A stretch of DNA of 64,000 nucleotides, taken from the NCBI GenBank assembly GCA_966112615.1, contig CBHWDO010000003.1:186001-250000 (forward strand), written 5' to 3'. Shown piece after piece: positions 16,665 through 24,085 of the stretch; position 1 is the stretch's first letter; each line of letters begins with the position of its first letter. A model generated the notes under the pieces. It was given only the letters and a program-made list of their open reading frames with translations. It made no database searches and had not been told where the DNA came from. A program made the position numbers and the translations under genes. Source of the stretch: Flavitalea sp966112615. Its GTDB lineage: Bacteria > Bacteroidota > Bacteroidia > Chitinophagales > Chitinophagaceae.

Positions 16665-16689
16665 AACTGCGGATATGTTTTCCGCAGTT
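16665..16689. other. 9-bp stem hairpin in the gap before the defence island
   Basis: AACTGCGGA (16665-16673) and TCCGCAGTT (16681-16689) form a perfect stem with a 7-base loop. No T-run follows, so a terminator is unlikely. It lies between the recombinase relic and the first island gene and could be a recombination or protein-binding site. The rest of 16560-16847 shows nothing else I can name. Confidence 0.35.
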
Positions 16690-16847
16690 GCACCTAACCA
16701 GTCAAATTTCTATTATTTCAAACTTGCAAATTTTTTCCTGTTGAAAAAGTTGTGAATAACTAATGTTCAATATATTGCACTAATGCTACATTTTTTAGTA
16801 GTTTGCGGCAAAAGCGGGGGCAACGCTATACAAACTGCACATTTATT

Positions 16848-17048
16848 ATGAATACTCAAGCAAATCAAGTAATCAAAGTTGGCGATAAGGTGGCTTTTGA
16901 CAATGGGCAAGTAGAAATTTTCAAAGCGGAAACTAATCTCGACAACAAGGAAATTCAGCAATTTAGGAAACTTGTTTTGACAGGAGTTTACCAAGTAGGA
17001 ATTCTGAGAGAGCTCGGCCTAACCATGGCCACAGTAACTTATCCCTAA
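16848..17048 (+). CDS. Small hypothetical protein at the left of the defence island
   Basis: Predicted 66 residues starting MNTQANQVIKVGDKVAFDNG and containing a KAETNLDNKEIQQFRKLVLTG segment. I do not recognise a family. The ATG at 16848 is preferred over an upstream in-frame one because the N-terminal 15 residues there look random. It lies upstream of, and touching, the open frame of the Xre regulator (TAATG), so it may be part of the regulatory unit of the restriction genes. It could also be non-coding. Confidence 0.4.
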   Translation: MNTQANQVIKVGDKVAFDNGQVEIFKAETNLDNKEIQQFRKLVLTGVYQVGILRELGLTMATVTYP

Positions 17049-17131
17049 TGGCTGGGATTTACCATACCAATAAAATACCTCATTGTACTGCCGGAAGTAT
17101 AATGCTGTGTAAAAAGTTTCCGGTTTTCAGC

Positions 17132-17380
17132 ATGAAAGCAAAATCCAGATTTCCAGACAATTACATTCAAGATTACCGGGAAAAGGTAGGAAAGGACATT
17201 CGCAGATTAAGAGAAGAGAAAGGCTTTAGTCAGGATGAACTTGCAGAAATTATGGATGTTCAGCGTTCAACAATTTCAAAAATCGAAACGGGAAAATTTG
17301 CTATATCCATTGACTACCTCGTAAAGTTTGCATGGTACCTGGATTTTGATATTGCCTTTGTGGATAAGGAAAATGAATAG
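17132..17380 (+). CDS. Xre-family helix-turn-helix regulator (possible R-M control protein)
   Basis: Predicted 82 residues. The HTH_3 core is clear: VGKDIRRLREEKGFSQDELA, then EIMDVQRSTISKIETGKFAI. Short Xre proteins immediately upstream of restriction-modification genes usually act as controller (C) proteins that delay nuclease expression. The start at 17132 (MKAKSRFPDN) gives the expected size; an in-frame ATG at 17048 would add 28 residues of low-complexity sequence. The vsr gene begins 6 bp downstream. Confidence 0.8.
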   Translation: MKAKSRFPDNYIQDYREKVGKDIRRLREEKGFSQDELAEIMDVQRSTISKIETGKFAISIDYLVKFAWYLDFDIAFVDKENE

Positions 17381-17386
17381 TTACCT

Positions 17387-17812
17387 ATGGCAGATGTTCA
17401 CAGTGCTGAAGTGAGAAGCTATAACATGCGCCGGATTAGGTCAAAAGACACGAAACCTGAACTGCTCCTTAGAAAAATTCTTTTTGCGAACGGGTTTCGA
17501 TTCAGGCTGCACGATAAATCACTGCCTGGAAAGCCTGATATAGTTTTAAAAAAGTACAAAACTGTAATTTTTGTGCACGGTTGTTTTTGGCATGGTCATA
17601 AAGACTGCAAATATTTTGTTGTTCCAAAAACAAGGACAGAATGGTGGTTGAACAAGATAGAAGGTAACCAGAGAAATGATTGGGTAAAGAAAACCGAACT
17701 GAAAAAGGCCGGCTGGAATGTAATTGAGATTTTTGAATGTGAGTTGAAAAAATTAAAAGTTGAAAAAACTGTTACAAAAATAATTTATAACATCAAAAAG
17801 CAAATACAATGA
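17387..17812 (+). CDS. vsr: Very short patch repair endonuclease Vsr
   Basis: Predicted 141 residues with all family features: MRRIRSKDTKPELLLRKILF at the N-terminus, the PGKPDIVLKKYKTVIFVHGC catalytic strand with the metal-binding Asp, and CFWHGHKDCKYF with the zinc-binding residues, then NDWVKKTELKKAGWNVIEI. Vsr nicks next to T:G mismatches created when 5-methylcytosine deaminates, protecting methylated sites. Its presence fits the cytosine methyltransferases downstream. Followed by a frameshifted gene overlapping by ATGA. Confidence 0.92.
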   Translation: MADVHSAEVRSYNMRRIRSKDTKPELLLRKILFANGFRFRLHDKSLPGKPDIVLKKYKTVIFVHGCFWHGHKDCKYFVVPKTRTEWWLNKIEGNQRNDWVKKTELKKAGWNVIEIFECELKKLKVEKTVTKIIYNIKKQIQ

Positions 17813-18086
17813 TAGAATGTATTGCATCTAAAGACGATGTTGAAGCTTTTCTAAAACTGCTGATTGCTGAAGGTGTGAGCTTTCATCCCGACGACGATTT
17901 CAACGACTACTATATACCAAGGAGAATAAGCCCTGTTATACGGAGGATGAAAACGAAATAAGGAACAGCCTTAGGCAACAATGCTTCTATGTGTGTGTGA
18001 AGAATGAGGTAGACGTTTATTCGGTAATGCGTAATGTGACATTGATAGAGACCGGAATGGATCAGTACTTTCCTTTATCATCTTGA
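17809..18086 (+). pseudogene. Frameshifted small conserved-looking gene between vsr and the methyltransferase
   Basis: The frame opened by the ATG overlapping the vsr stop reads MIECIASKDDVEAFLKLLIA, then EGVSFHPDDDFNDYY, and stops early at about 17961. One frame over, a smooth acidic sequence continues (ENKPCYTEDENEIRNSLRQQ, CFYVCVKNEVDVYSVM, TLIETGMDQYFPLSS) to a TGA at 18084. Joined, the two make a protein of about 90-95 residues with one frameshift near 17925. I recognise no function. The break could be a real mutation or a sequencing error. Confidence 0.6.
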
Positions 18087-18275
18087 TCTGTTTTGAAGAA
18101 ATTAAGCAAATAAATTGTTTGTTCAACATAGAAATTTACACGGCATGGTTTACCAGTTGGTCAAAGGAACAATTCAAAACTATTTTTTCTGCCCAGGATG
18201 GGATATGTGTGGCAATCTTGCTGAAATCCCAAAATTGGTTTTATATATACTAACTAAAAAGCTAATTTTTGCAAT

Positions 18276-19763
18276 ATGGAGCATGTATTGATTGAAAGTA
18301 AAAAGGTTAGGAAGAAATCAAACGATGATCAGCTAATAAGGAAAAAGTTAAATGGTGCTTTAACCAGAGGCTATTTCAAGACAGTGGATCTCTTTGCCGG
18401 ATGTGGTGGAATGAGTTTGGGATTTGATAAGGCCGGATTTTCGTCTGTAGCAGCTATAGAAATTGACGATAATGCAAGAGCATCACATGAACTGAACTTC
18501 GGTGGTAAAATGGATTACAGGGCTTTTTCTGATGTTACAAAAGTTGACCCAGAACATGCTGTTCAACATTTAGGTCAATCTCCTGATGAAGCAATTGATG
18601 TTGTAATTGGTGGGCCTCCTTGTCAGGCCTTTTCAAGGCTAGGACGAGCAAGACTTTGGCAATTGGCTGGTAAAAAGATGGCTCATGCCGAAGATGAACG
18701 TGCGACAATGTACCAATATTACCTTGAATATGTGCACAGTTTAAAGCCTGTCGCATTTGTTATGGAAAACGTAAGGGAAATTGGAAAATATTGTAACAGG
18801 AATATTGCGGAGGAAATAGCTATTTATGCTGAAACATTAGGATATAACGTACGCTATTCTTTACTAAATGCTGTGTGGTACGGAGTACCCCAACTTCGTG
18901 AAAGAGCTTTTATTATTGGAATTCATAAGTCTATTGGTACAATACCAAGCTTTCCGGCTATTACACATGATCACGTAATTCCTACAGGCTATTCTACATC
19001 ACGAGAAGGGAAGAGTGGACTGCAGTTTTTGGCTCCGAATGAACATTTTCTGGATAATCATGAAAACAGGAAAATTACCCGCACTGCAATTACATTAGGA
19101 GAAGCGTTTGCGGATTTGCCTCCTATTGTAAGTCACCTTGAAAGTGCTTCTAGTTCAAAAAAAGCACAAGACCCAAACACGGCCTCCAAGTACTTATCTG
19201 TGGATAATGACTTTACAAAAAAAATGAAAACGTGGGAGCATTTTAAAACAGAGTCAAATTTGTTTACAGGTCACATCATCAGAAGAACGCCCAGGGATTA
19301 TATGATTTTCAAACATATGCCTGAAGGTGGAATGTATCCTGATGCAGTTAAAACTGCACTTGACTTGTTTAATAAGAAAATAAAAGATATAGAGAAAACC
19401 GAGAATAGGAATATCATTGAAGGATCTGAAGAGTGGAATGCTCTTTATAAACAGATAGTGCCTCCCTATCCCACGGATAAATATCCAAATAAGTTCAGAA
19501 AGCTTTGGCGTGATCAACCTTCGAGAACAATTCCTGCTCACATTGGCAAAGACGGCTATTCGCACATTCATTTTGACAGTAATCAGGCCAGGACAATATC
19601 TCTTAGAGAGGCTGCAAGAATACAGTCTTTCCCTGACGCGTTCAAATTTTCAGGCAGCATGAATGCATGTTTGAAACAAATTGGCAATGCGGTACCTCCA
19701 CTACTTGCATTTGCTGTTGCTAATCATTTACGTACTCTTTTAACTAATAAGTCCACAAAATGA
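18276..19763 (+). CDS. DNA (cytosine-5) methyltransferase, first of two
   Basis: Predicted 495 residues with m5C motifs in order: motif I TVDLFAGCGGMSLGFDKAG (residues 36-54), motif IV GGPPCQAFS with catalytic Cys116, motif VI FVMENV, motif VIII RERAFIIG, and motifs IX-X REAARIQSFPDAFKF and KQIGNAVPPLLAF. The target-recognition region between VIII and IX is long. It methylates a cytosine in a specific DNA site, unknown here. The stop overlaps the start of the McrB-like gene (ATGA), so modification and restriction parts are one translationally coupled unit. About 190 bp before the start hold only AT-rich DNA, likely the promoter. Confidence 0.92.
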   Translation: MEHVLIESKKVRKKSNDDQLIRKKLNGALTRGYFKTVDLFAGCGGMSLGFDKAGFSSVAAIEIDDNARASHELNFGGKMDYRAFSDVTKVDPEHAVQHLGQSPDEAIDVVIGGPPCQAFSRLGRARLWQLAGKKMAHAEDERATMYQYYLEYVHSLKPVAFVMENVREIGKYCNRNIAEEIAIYAETLGYNVRYSLLNAVWYGVPQLRERAFIIGIHKSIGTIPSFPAITHDHVIPTGYSTSREGKSGLQFLAPNEHFLDNHENRKITRTAITLGEAFADLPPIVSHLESASSSKKAQDPNTASKYLSVDNDFTKKMKTWEHFKTESNLFTGHIIRRTPRDYMIFKHMPEGGMYPDAVKTALDLFNKKIKDIEKTENRNIIEGSEEWNALYKQIVPPYPTDKYPNKFRKLWRDQPSRTIPAHIGKDGYSHIHFDSNQARTISLREAARIQSFPDAFKFSGSMNACLKQIGNAVPPLLAFAVANHLRTLLTNKSTK

Positions 19764-21355
19764 CATTTGAACAATTTGAAGAACGGGTTGAACAAATTAT
19801 AGGTACAAGAACCACAAGTATTTTAGGTATTTCAAACATCGCCAGAATGATGGATGGTTTGATTTTTCTGGGTGGGCCAAATTTGCAGCGATATGATGGT
19901 ACACGGAGGTATTCCTTTTGTTCTAAGATTTCCTTTTCTCCCTTTACTCATTTATTCTTTTGTATCGACTTCGGAAGGTATTCCACGGAGTTGGCGAATG
20001 CTGTACAGAGGCTTGATCCAACGAGAATTAATAACTGCAAAATTCTGATGGATGAAACAGGCCTTTTTGTTTCAACAAGTGGTGAAATTAACACCGGTGC
20101 CTATACATTCAATCCTCAGATTGATGTCCGTATAAATGCTGAAACATTCATTTTTTTTACAAACGGTGATGTAAGAACCACAACCGAAGTAATAAACTGG
20201 ATAAGAGGAAGATTTAGCGGTGCAATAAACAGGATAAGTCCTGAAGGTGCCGTTATTCCTGCAGTTTCACAGAGTACAAGGCAATATCCGCTGAACCAAA
20301 TTTTGTACGGCCCCCCAGGCACAGGAAAATCCCATAATGCGATCAACCATGCTCTTGCAATCATTAGGGACTATGACATGCAGGAGTTGATACGAACTGA
20401 AAAAGAGAACGCCTTATTAAGGGATGAAAGGAAAAGAGAATTTGATGATCTCGTTGAACAGGGGAAGGTGCAATTTGTGACTTTTCATCAGTCTTATTCT
20501 TACGAGGAGTTTGTAGAAGGAATAAAGATCAAGCTCAACTCTAATAATGACGTGTATTATGAAGTAGAAGACGGCATCTTTAAAAAAATGTGCACCGCAG
20601 CTATCAACGATCCCGATAACAACTACGTTTTAATAATTGATGAAATTAACAGAGGTAATATTTCGAAGATATTTGGCGAGCTGATAACATTGATAGAGCC
20701 CTCTAAACGTCTTGGCAATACCGAACAATTAAAAATAAAACTCACCTACTCGGGAGCAAATGAGGATGGGCCATTGTTTGGAGTACCTAAAAATCTCTAT
20801 TTGGTAGGTACTATGAACTCTGCCGATAAGTCAATTGCATTAATCGATGTTGCCCTTAGACGCAGATTCACTTTTTTTGAATACAACTCAGATCCTTCAT
20901 ATTTAAGTGAGAATGTTGAGAACATCAATCTTAAACAATTGCTTCAGTGTATAAATTCAAGAGTGGAGTTTCTTTTAGATCGGGATCATTTAATTGGTCA
21001 TGCTTATTTAATTGACGTTACATCTAAAAATAAACTTTGCGAGGTATTCAGAAACAAGCTAATTCCTCTATTAAAGGAATATTTTTACAATGATTTGGAA
21101 AAAATACGTCTTGTTTTAGGTGATCATAAAAATTGGAAGCAGCAATCATCTTTATATCTGATTTCTACGGAAGTGGATATAGATCAAAGAAATATTTTCG
21201 GAAAAGAGTTAGATGGATTTGAGGATAAAGAGCTTTATTCAATCACTAAATATTTGCAGGAAGGAGATTTTGGTAATGTTCCACCGGAGGCATTTACTTC
21301 AATTTATGATAAAGATGTGCAAATTCAATCAGTTGAAGAACCAGAAAACTCCTAA
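19760..21355 (+). CDS. McrB-like AAA+ GTPase restriction subunit
   Basis: Predicted 531 residues. The N-terminal ~170 residues are a variable DNA-recognition region without a recognisable name. The motor has Walker A GPPGTGKSHN (184-193), Walker B LIIDEINRGN (near 292), the McrB signature TMNSADKS (near 351, where McrB has MNTAD) and an arginine-finger stretch DVALRRRFTF. McrB-type proteins form GTP-driven hexamers that translocate DNA and activate McrC. Encoded between a cytosine methyltransferase and McrC, it is more likely the nuclease motor of a modification-linked system (LlaJI-like) than a classical type IV enzyme that cuts modified DNA. Confidence 0.9.
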   Translation: MTFEQFEERVEQIIGTRTTSILGISNIARMMDGLIFLGGPNLQRYDGTRRYSFCSKISFSPFTHLFFCIDFGRYSTELANAVQRLDPTRINNCKILMDETGLFVSTSGEINTGAYTFNPQIDVRINAETFIFFTNGDVRTTTEVINWIRGRFSGAINRISPEGAVIPAVSQSTRQYPLNQILYGPPGTGKSHNAINHALAIIRDYDMQELIRTEKENALLRDERKREFDDLVEQGKVQFVTFHQSYSYEEFVEGIKIKLNSNNDVYYEVEDGIFKKMCTAAINDPDNNYVLIIDEINRGNISKIFGELITLIEPSKRLGNTEQLKIKLTYSGANEDGPLFGVPKNLYLVGTMNSADKSIALIDVALRRRFTFFEYNSDPSYLSENVENINLKQLLQCINSRVEFLLDRDHLIGHAYLIDVTSKNKLCEVFRNKLIPLLKEYFYNDLEKIRLVLGDHKNWKQQSSLYLISTEVDIDQRNIFGKELDGFEDKELYSITKYLQEGDFGNVPPEAFTSIYDKDVQIQSVEEPENS

Positions 21356-21358
21356 ACC

Positions 21359-22681
21359 TTGGCTAAGAATGTTTATACTATCAGGGAATTTGGAGTGATC
21401 AAAAATGCCTCACAATACGAAGGCATAAAGACTTCTTCTTTTGATGAAATATATATACCCGCAAAAGCATTTAATTCACTTTTCAATTTTGTATTGGAAT
21501 GCCAAGGAGCAAATCAGGATAGTGAGGTTCCATTCACATTATCAATCAAGTCCGGCCGGCAGTTCATAAAAGCAAAAAATCTGGTTGGTATTGTTGAAAC
21601 GAATGATGGTGTCTGTATCGAAATCCTTCCAAAAATCTATCTGAATTACTCAAATGATACTGTAGAGAATACAAAAAAATTATTTCTCAAAATGCTCAGT
21701 CATTTAAAGGACAGTGCATTTGTTTCTCTGCAACAAGCGCATATTAAAGAAAAGAAGGATTTTCCCATTCTTGAAGTTTTTATAAGATCGTTTATACAGG
21801 AAACGGAATTATTACTTTCTTCCGGTTTGAAGGGCTCCTATATTTCCAAAGAAGAGAGTGCGAGTTATATGAAGGGGAAAGTACTTACTCCTGAAAATAT
21901 ACGGATCAACAGTACAAAGAAAAATAAATTTTATTGTCGCTTTGATGAATTTTCTCAAAATAATCCCCAAAACAGATTAATTAAAACAACTTTACTTAAG
22001 CTAAAAAGAATATCTAAAAGCTACATCAGTACTTCACTATTAGTCAAATTACTATCATATATGGATGGTATTGATGCCTCATCAAATATCCATAATGACC
22101 TCCTTCGAAGCCAGCAAAACAAAGGATTATTTTCAGGATACAATAATATATTAAAATGGGCTGAAACTTTTCTTTTGAATAACTCATTTACAAATTTTAG
22201 AGGCACGACGTTGAATGTTGCAGTTCTGTTTCCAATGGAAAAAATCTTTGAAGATTATGTTACCTTTTTGTTCTCAAAATATGCTGAAGGATTCAAAATA
22301 AGAGCTCAGGATAAAAGCTACTTTTTGGTGGAGAAACATTTTAACAGCGGGAAATTTCAGCTTCGGCCAGATTTGTTTCTAAAAAAAGAAGCAGTCAAAC
22401 AAATTATTATTGATACAAAATGGAAGCTTATTGATGAATTAGCGCCAAGTAAGAATTACAAAATTACTTCAGCGGATATGTACCAGCTTTTTGCATATGG
22501 TAAAAAGTACAACGATCATAATAACAATCTTCAATTGGCATTAATATATCCTAAAAATAACAATTTCAGTAATAAACTTGAACCATTTTATTATGAAGGT
22601 GATCTAAAGCTTGAAGTGTTTCCATTCGATTTTGAAGTGGATCCAAAAGTTCAAGTTGATTATATTCTTCAAAGGCTTTAG
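21359..22681 (+). CDS. McrC-like endonuclease subunit
   Basis: Predicted 440 residues. The N-terminal part matches the McrC stalk/beta-barrel that contacts McrB (TIREFGVIKNASQYEGI, IEILPKIYL). The C-terminal half has the PD-(D/E)xK nuclease core: LRPDLFLKKEA and IIIDTKWKLI near residues 337-357. No ATG lies near the conserved N-terminus; the TTG at 21359, 3 bp after the McrB stop, is the best start. The protein should cut DNA when activated by the McrB-like motor. A short hairpin terminator follows at 22781. Confidence 0.88.
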   Translation: MAKNVYTIREFGVIKNASQYEGIKTSSFDEIYIPAKAFNSLFNFVLECQGANQDSEVPFTLSIKSGRQFIKAKNLVGIVETNDGVCIEILPKIYLNYSNDTVENTKKLFLKMLSHLKDSAFVSLQQAHIKEKKDFPILEVFIRSFIQETELLLSSGLKGSYISKEESASYMKGKVLTPENIRINSTKKNKFYCRFDEFSQNNPQNRLIKTTLLKLKRISKSYISTSLLVKLLSYMDGIDASSNIHNDLLRSQQNKGLFSGYNNILKWAETFLLNNSFTNFRGTTLNVAVLFPMEKIFEDYVTFLFSKYAEGFKIRAQDKSYFLVEKHFNSGKFQLRPDLFLKKEAVKQIIIDTKWKLIDELAPSKNYKITSADMYQLFAYGKKYNDHNNNLQLALIYPKNNNFSNKLEPFYYEGDLKLEVFPFDFEVDPKVQVDYILQRL

Positions 22682-22780
22682 CTGGGAAGTAATTAGGGGT
22701 CCACTCCTGAATCAAAAGCTTTTGGAATTTAAGGGTTGGATATTGACCAGAGGGTGACTATGAATAATTTCAAATTTTTG

Positions 22781-22802
22781 ACGTGTTGATACACGATTTT
22801 TG
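22781..22802 (+). terminator. Short rho-independent-type hairpin after the McrC-like gene
   Basis: CGTGT (22782-22786) and ACACG (22791-22795) pair around a TGAT loop and are followed by ATTTTTG. The stem is short but the T-run is good. It would separate the first methyltransferase-McrBC unit from the second methyltransferase unit. Confidence 0.45.
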
Positions 22803-22840
22803 TTCATTACACCAGCTGTCGGTTTTACCAGCTAAATAGT

Positions 22841-22848
22841 TATATTTG
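22841..22848 (+). promoter_or_regulatory. Bacteroidota -7 box before the second methyltransferase
   Basis: TATATTTG matches the TAnnTTTG -7 consensus and lies 13 bp before the ATG at 22862, giving a very short leader. A convincing -33 TTTG at the usual spacing was not seen. Together with the terminator-like hairpin at 22781 it suggests that the downstream three genes form their own transcript. Confidence 0.4.
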
Positions 22849-22861
22849 TAGATGTTGACAC

Positions 22862-24085
22862 ATGCCAGATAAACGACCTTTTAACTACATCGACTTATTT
22901 GCCGGTTGTGGCGGGCTTTCTTTGGGCTTGCATAATGCTGGCTGGAGGGGACTTTTTGCTATCGAAAAAAGCCCCGATGCTTTTAAGACACTTAAGCACA
23001 ACCTGATTGATAAGAAGAATCATTTTGACTGGCCCAGTTGGCTCAACCAATCGGAACACGAAATTGATGAAATTATCCAAAAGCACAGAACCCAGTTGTT
23101 AGCCTTGCGGGGTCAGGTAGATTTAGTGGCTGGTGGTCCTCCATGCCAGGGTTTCTCAACCGCAGGGAGAAGACAAGAAGATGATGTCAGAAACGGATTG
23201 ATCAATTCTTATTTGCAATTTGTTGACCTAGTAAGGCCAAAAATTATTTTTTTCGAAAATGTGAAAGGATTTACTCTACAATTCAAAAAAAATAAGTCAA
23301 TGGGTCTGGTTTATGCTAACTATGTAGTTGAGCAACTAGATAAACTTGGATACGAAGTCCATGGCAAACTTGTAAACTTTGCAAAGTTTGGTATCCCACA
23401 GAAGCGAACAAGATTTATTCTTGTTGGTATACAGAAACAAATAGCATCGAATAGAAGTGTCAGCGCCAAATCTTTCTTCCGGTTCATTTCAAAGAATAGA
23501 AAACAGTTTTTCGAAAGCAGGAACCTTCCCAAGCAGCCAAATTTAGGAAGTGCGATTTCCGATCTACTTAAAAGTAATGGCACAAAATTAACACCTGATC
23601 GTGGTAAAAAGTTTAAAAGTGGCGTGTATGGTGTCCCTAAATCAAAGTACCAACAATATCTTCGAAGAGGCGTACAATCTCCTATTCCTGATAGCCACAG
23701 TTTTGCTAACCACAGGGAACATATCGAGGCCCGTTTCCGCTACTTGATTGAAACATCAGAGGGGACAAAAAATATTAGTGAAACAATAAAAAAGAAACTT
23801 GGCCTAAGTAAACACGTTATTATCCCCCTTTCAGGATCGGATAAAGCGCCAACCATTACGACACTCCCTGATGACTATATTCACTACAGCGAAGCTCGTA
23901 TTCTAACTGTAAGAGAATATGCAAGGATCCAGAGTTTCCCTGATTGGTATGAGTTTAAAGGTAGGTACACTACTGGCGGCCAACAAAGAACCCAAGAAGT
24001 TCCTCGATATACCCAAATCGGAAATGCAATACCTCCATTGTTCAGCGAGCAGAGTGGTTTTATTTTAAAACAACTGATAAGTTAA
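22862..24085 (+). CDS. DNA (cytosine-5) methyltransferase, second of two
   Basis: Predicted 407 residues with motif I NYIDLFAGCGGLSLGLHNAG, motif IV GGPPCQGFS with catalytic Cys95, motif VI IFFENV, motif VIII QKRTRFILVG and motifs IX-X REYARIQSFPDWYEF and QIGNAIPPLF. It is not a recent duplicate of the first methyltransferase: spacing, recognition region and termini differ. Its stop overlaps the next start by one base (TAATG), tying it to the GHKL ATPase gene rather than to an obvious nuclease. Target site unknown; it could be the second strand-specific enzyme for an asymmetric site, as in LlaJI. Confidence 0.92.
   Translation: MPDKRPFNYIDLFAGCGGLSLGLHNAGWRGLFAIEKSPDAFKTLKHNLIDKKNHFDWPSWLNQSEHEIDEIIQKHRTQLLALRGQVDLVAGGPPCQGFSTAGRRQEDDVRNGLINSYLQFVDLVRPKIIFFENVKGFTLQFKKNKSMGLVYANYVVEQLDKLGYEVHGKLVNFAKFGIPQKRTRFILVGIQKQIASNRSVSAKSFFRFISKNRKQFFESRNLPKQPNLGSAISDLLKSNGTKLTPDRGKKFKSGVYGVPKSKYQQYLRRGVQSPIPDSHSFANHREHIEARFRYLIETSEGTKNISETIKKKLGLSKHVIIPLSGSDKAPTITTLPDDYIHYSEARILTVREYARIQSFPDWYEFKGRYTTGGQQRTQEVPRYTQIGNAIPPLFSEQSGFILKQLIS

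Noticed and set aside
19760..22681. Classical type IV McrBC acting on methylated DNA
   Set aside because: The genes are coupled to a cytosine methyltransferase and Vsr, which favours a modification-protected system; the possibility is not fully excluded.
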